Below are positions 6,736-6,828 of a stretch of DNA of 6,828 nucleotides, one piece after another. Position numbers and translations under genes: made by a program. The notes beneath the pieces are model-generated. The model saw only the letters and a list, made by a program, of their open reading frames with translations, did no database searches and was not told where the DNA came from. The stretch spans positions 1-6,828 of the forward strand of contig JAGOGN010000081.1 of assembly GCA_017996675.1 (NCBI GenBank), given 5' to 3'. The DNA comes from Lachnospiraceae bacterium (lineage in GTDB: Bacteria; Bacillota_A; Clostridia; Lachnospirales; Lachnospiraceae). Position 1 is the first letter of the stretch. The number at the start of each line of letters is the position of its first letter.

Positions 6736-6828
6736 TTAATAGCCTGTGCATCTGCACAAATTCCGGTTTTTGTTGAACCAATTACGAAGTTCCTGTCTGG
6801 TAGGAGAATCATTTTCCTCTAGTAAAAC
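6736..6828 (-). pseudogene. mop: N-terminal [2Fe-2S] part of the MOP aldehyde oxidoreductase, cut off by TAA; 5' end outside window
   Basis: Thirty codons, VLLEENDSPTRQELRNWF then NKNRNLCRCTGY, run in from the right edge in the same frame as the downstream molybdenum domains and stop at TAA (6738-6736). NLCRCTGY is the hallmark of the second, helical [2Fe-2S] domain of the xanthine oxidase family, and its two cysteines correspond to C137 and C139 of D. gigas MOP. The frame resumes directly after the stop with PLIDAVMAAAKVLRGE, the rest of the same domain, which in relatives continues CRCTGY-K-P. The stop therefore replaces one residue (usually Lys or Gln), with no base gained or lost. All cluster ligands in view lie before the stop, so the fragment could still bind iron if made. 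I read it as a nonsense mutation or a sequence error in a fused gene. A genuine separate small subunit is less likely, because such subunits normally continue past this point. Confidence 0.8.

Noticed and set aside
6736..6738. TAA as a reassigned sense codon in this organism
   Set aside because: The five complete genes here end in TAG, TGA, TAG, TGA and TGA, so TAA is not seen as a terminator, but five genes are too few and no bacterial code with TAA as sense is known to me. A single mutation or error explains the one case.
1..6828. CRISPR arrays, insertion sequences, tRNA genes, att sites
   Set aside because: No spaced direct repeats, transposase-like reading frames, terminal inverted repeats or cloverleaf sequences were noticed; the window is almost wholly coding on one strand.

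Overview
The window is one stretch of a single, tightly packed operon read entirely on the minus strand, so transcription runs from high to low coordinates. By eye the DNA is AT-rich. It has strong AAGGAGG-type ribosome binding sites, short overlaps between genes and many cysteine-rich redox proteins, which together suggest an anaerobic Firmicute of the clostridial or acetogen type. No rRNA, mobile element or other marker fixes the species.

From right to left in transcription order: (1) 6828-4432, a molybdopterin-dependent aldehyde oxidoreductase of the Desulfovibrio gigas MOP type. It is interrupted by an in-frame TAA at 6738-6736, directly after the CRCTGY motif of its second [2Fe-2S] domain. 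(2) A strong intercistronic stem-loop at 4396-4422. (3) 4374-2119, a large multi-Fe-S electron-transfer protein with an N-terminal dicluster domain, a shrunken FAD-oxidoreductase-like middle, two further Fe-S clusters and a heterodisulfide-reductase-like pair of Cys-rich (CCG) domains. (4) 2122-1913, a 69-residue rubredoxin/zinc-ribbon-like redox protein. (5) 1895-1272, a class I SAM-dependent methyltransferase. (6) 1285-857, a C_GCAxxG_C_C family protein. (7) 860-1, a MobA/MocA-like nucleotidyltransferase with a C-terminal helical extension, running off the left edge.

Gene content and order match what I recall of the Desulfovibrio vulgaris DVU_1559 (MOP), 1558, 1557, 1556, 1555 and 1551 families. 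This is a conserved accessory set around MOP-type molybdenum hydroxylases whose individual roles are mostly unproven. The likely division of labour is: MOP oxidises aldehydes to carboxylic acids; the Fe-S protein and the small redox protein carry its electrons; the nucleotidyltransferase makes the cytidylated molybdopterin cofactor; and the methyltransferase and C_GCAxxG protein serve maturation or an unknown step. ATGA- and GTGA-type overlaps indicate coupled translation.

The main points of interest are the nonsense codon splitting an otherwise intact MOP gene, the loss of all recognisable FAD-binding residues in the partner protein, and an apparently degenerate HD-like domain on the nucleotidyltransferase. 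There is no gene-free stretch over 300 bases, and no promoter is visible; the operon starts to the right of the window.
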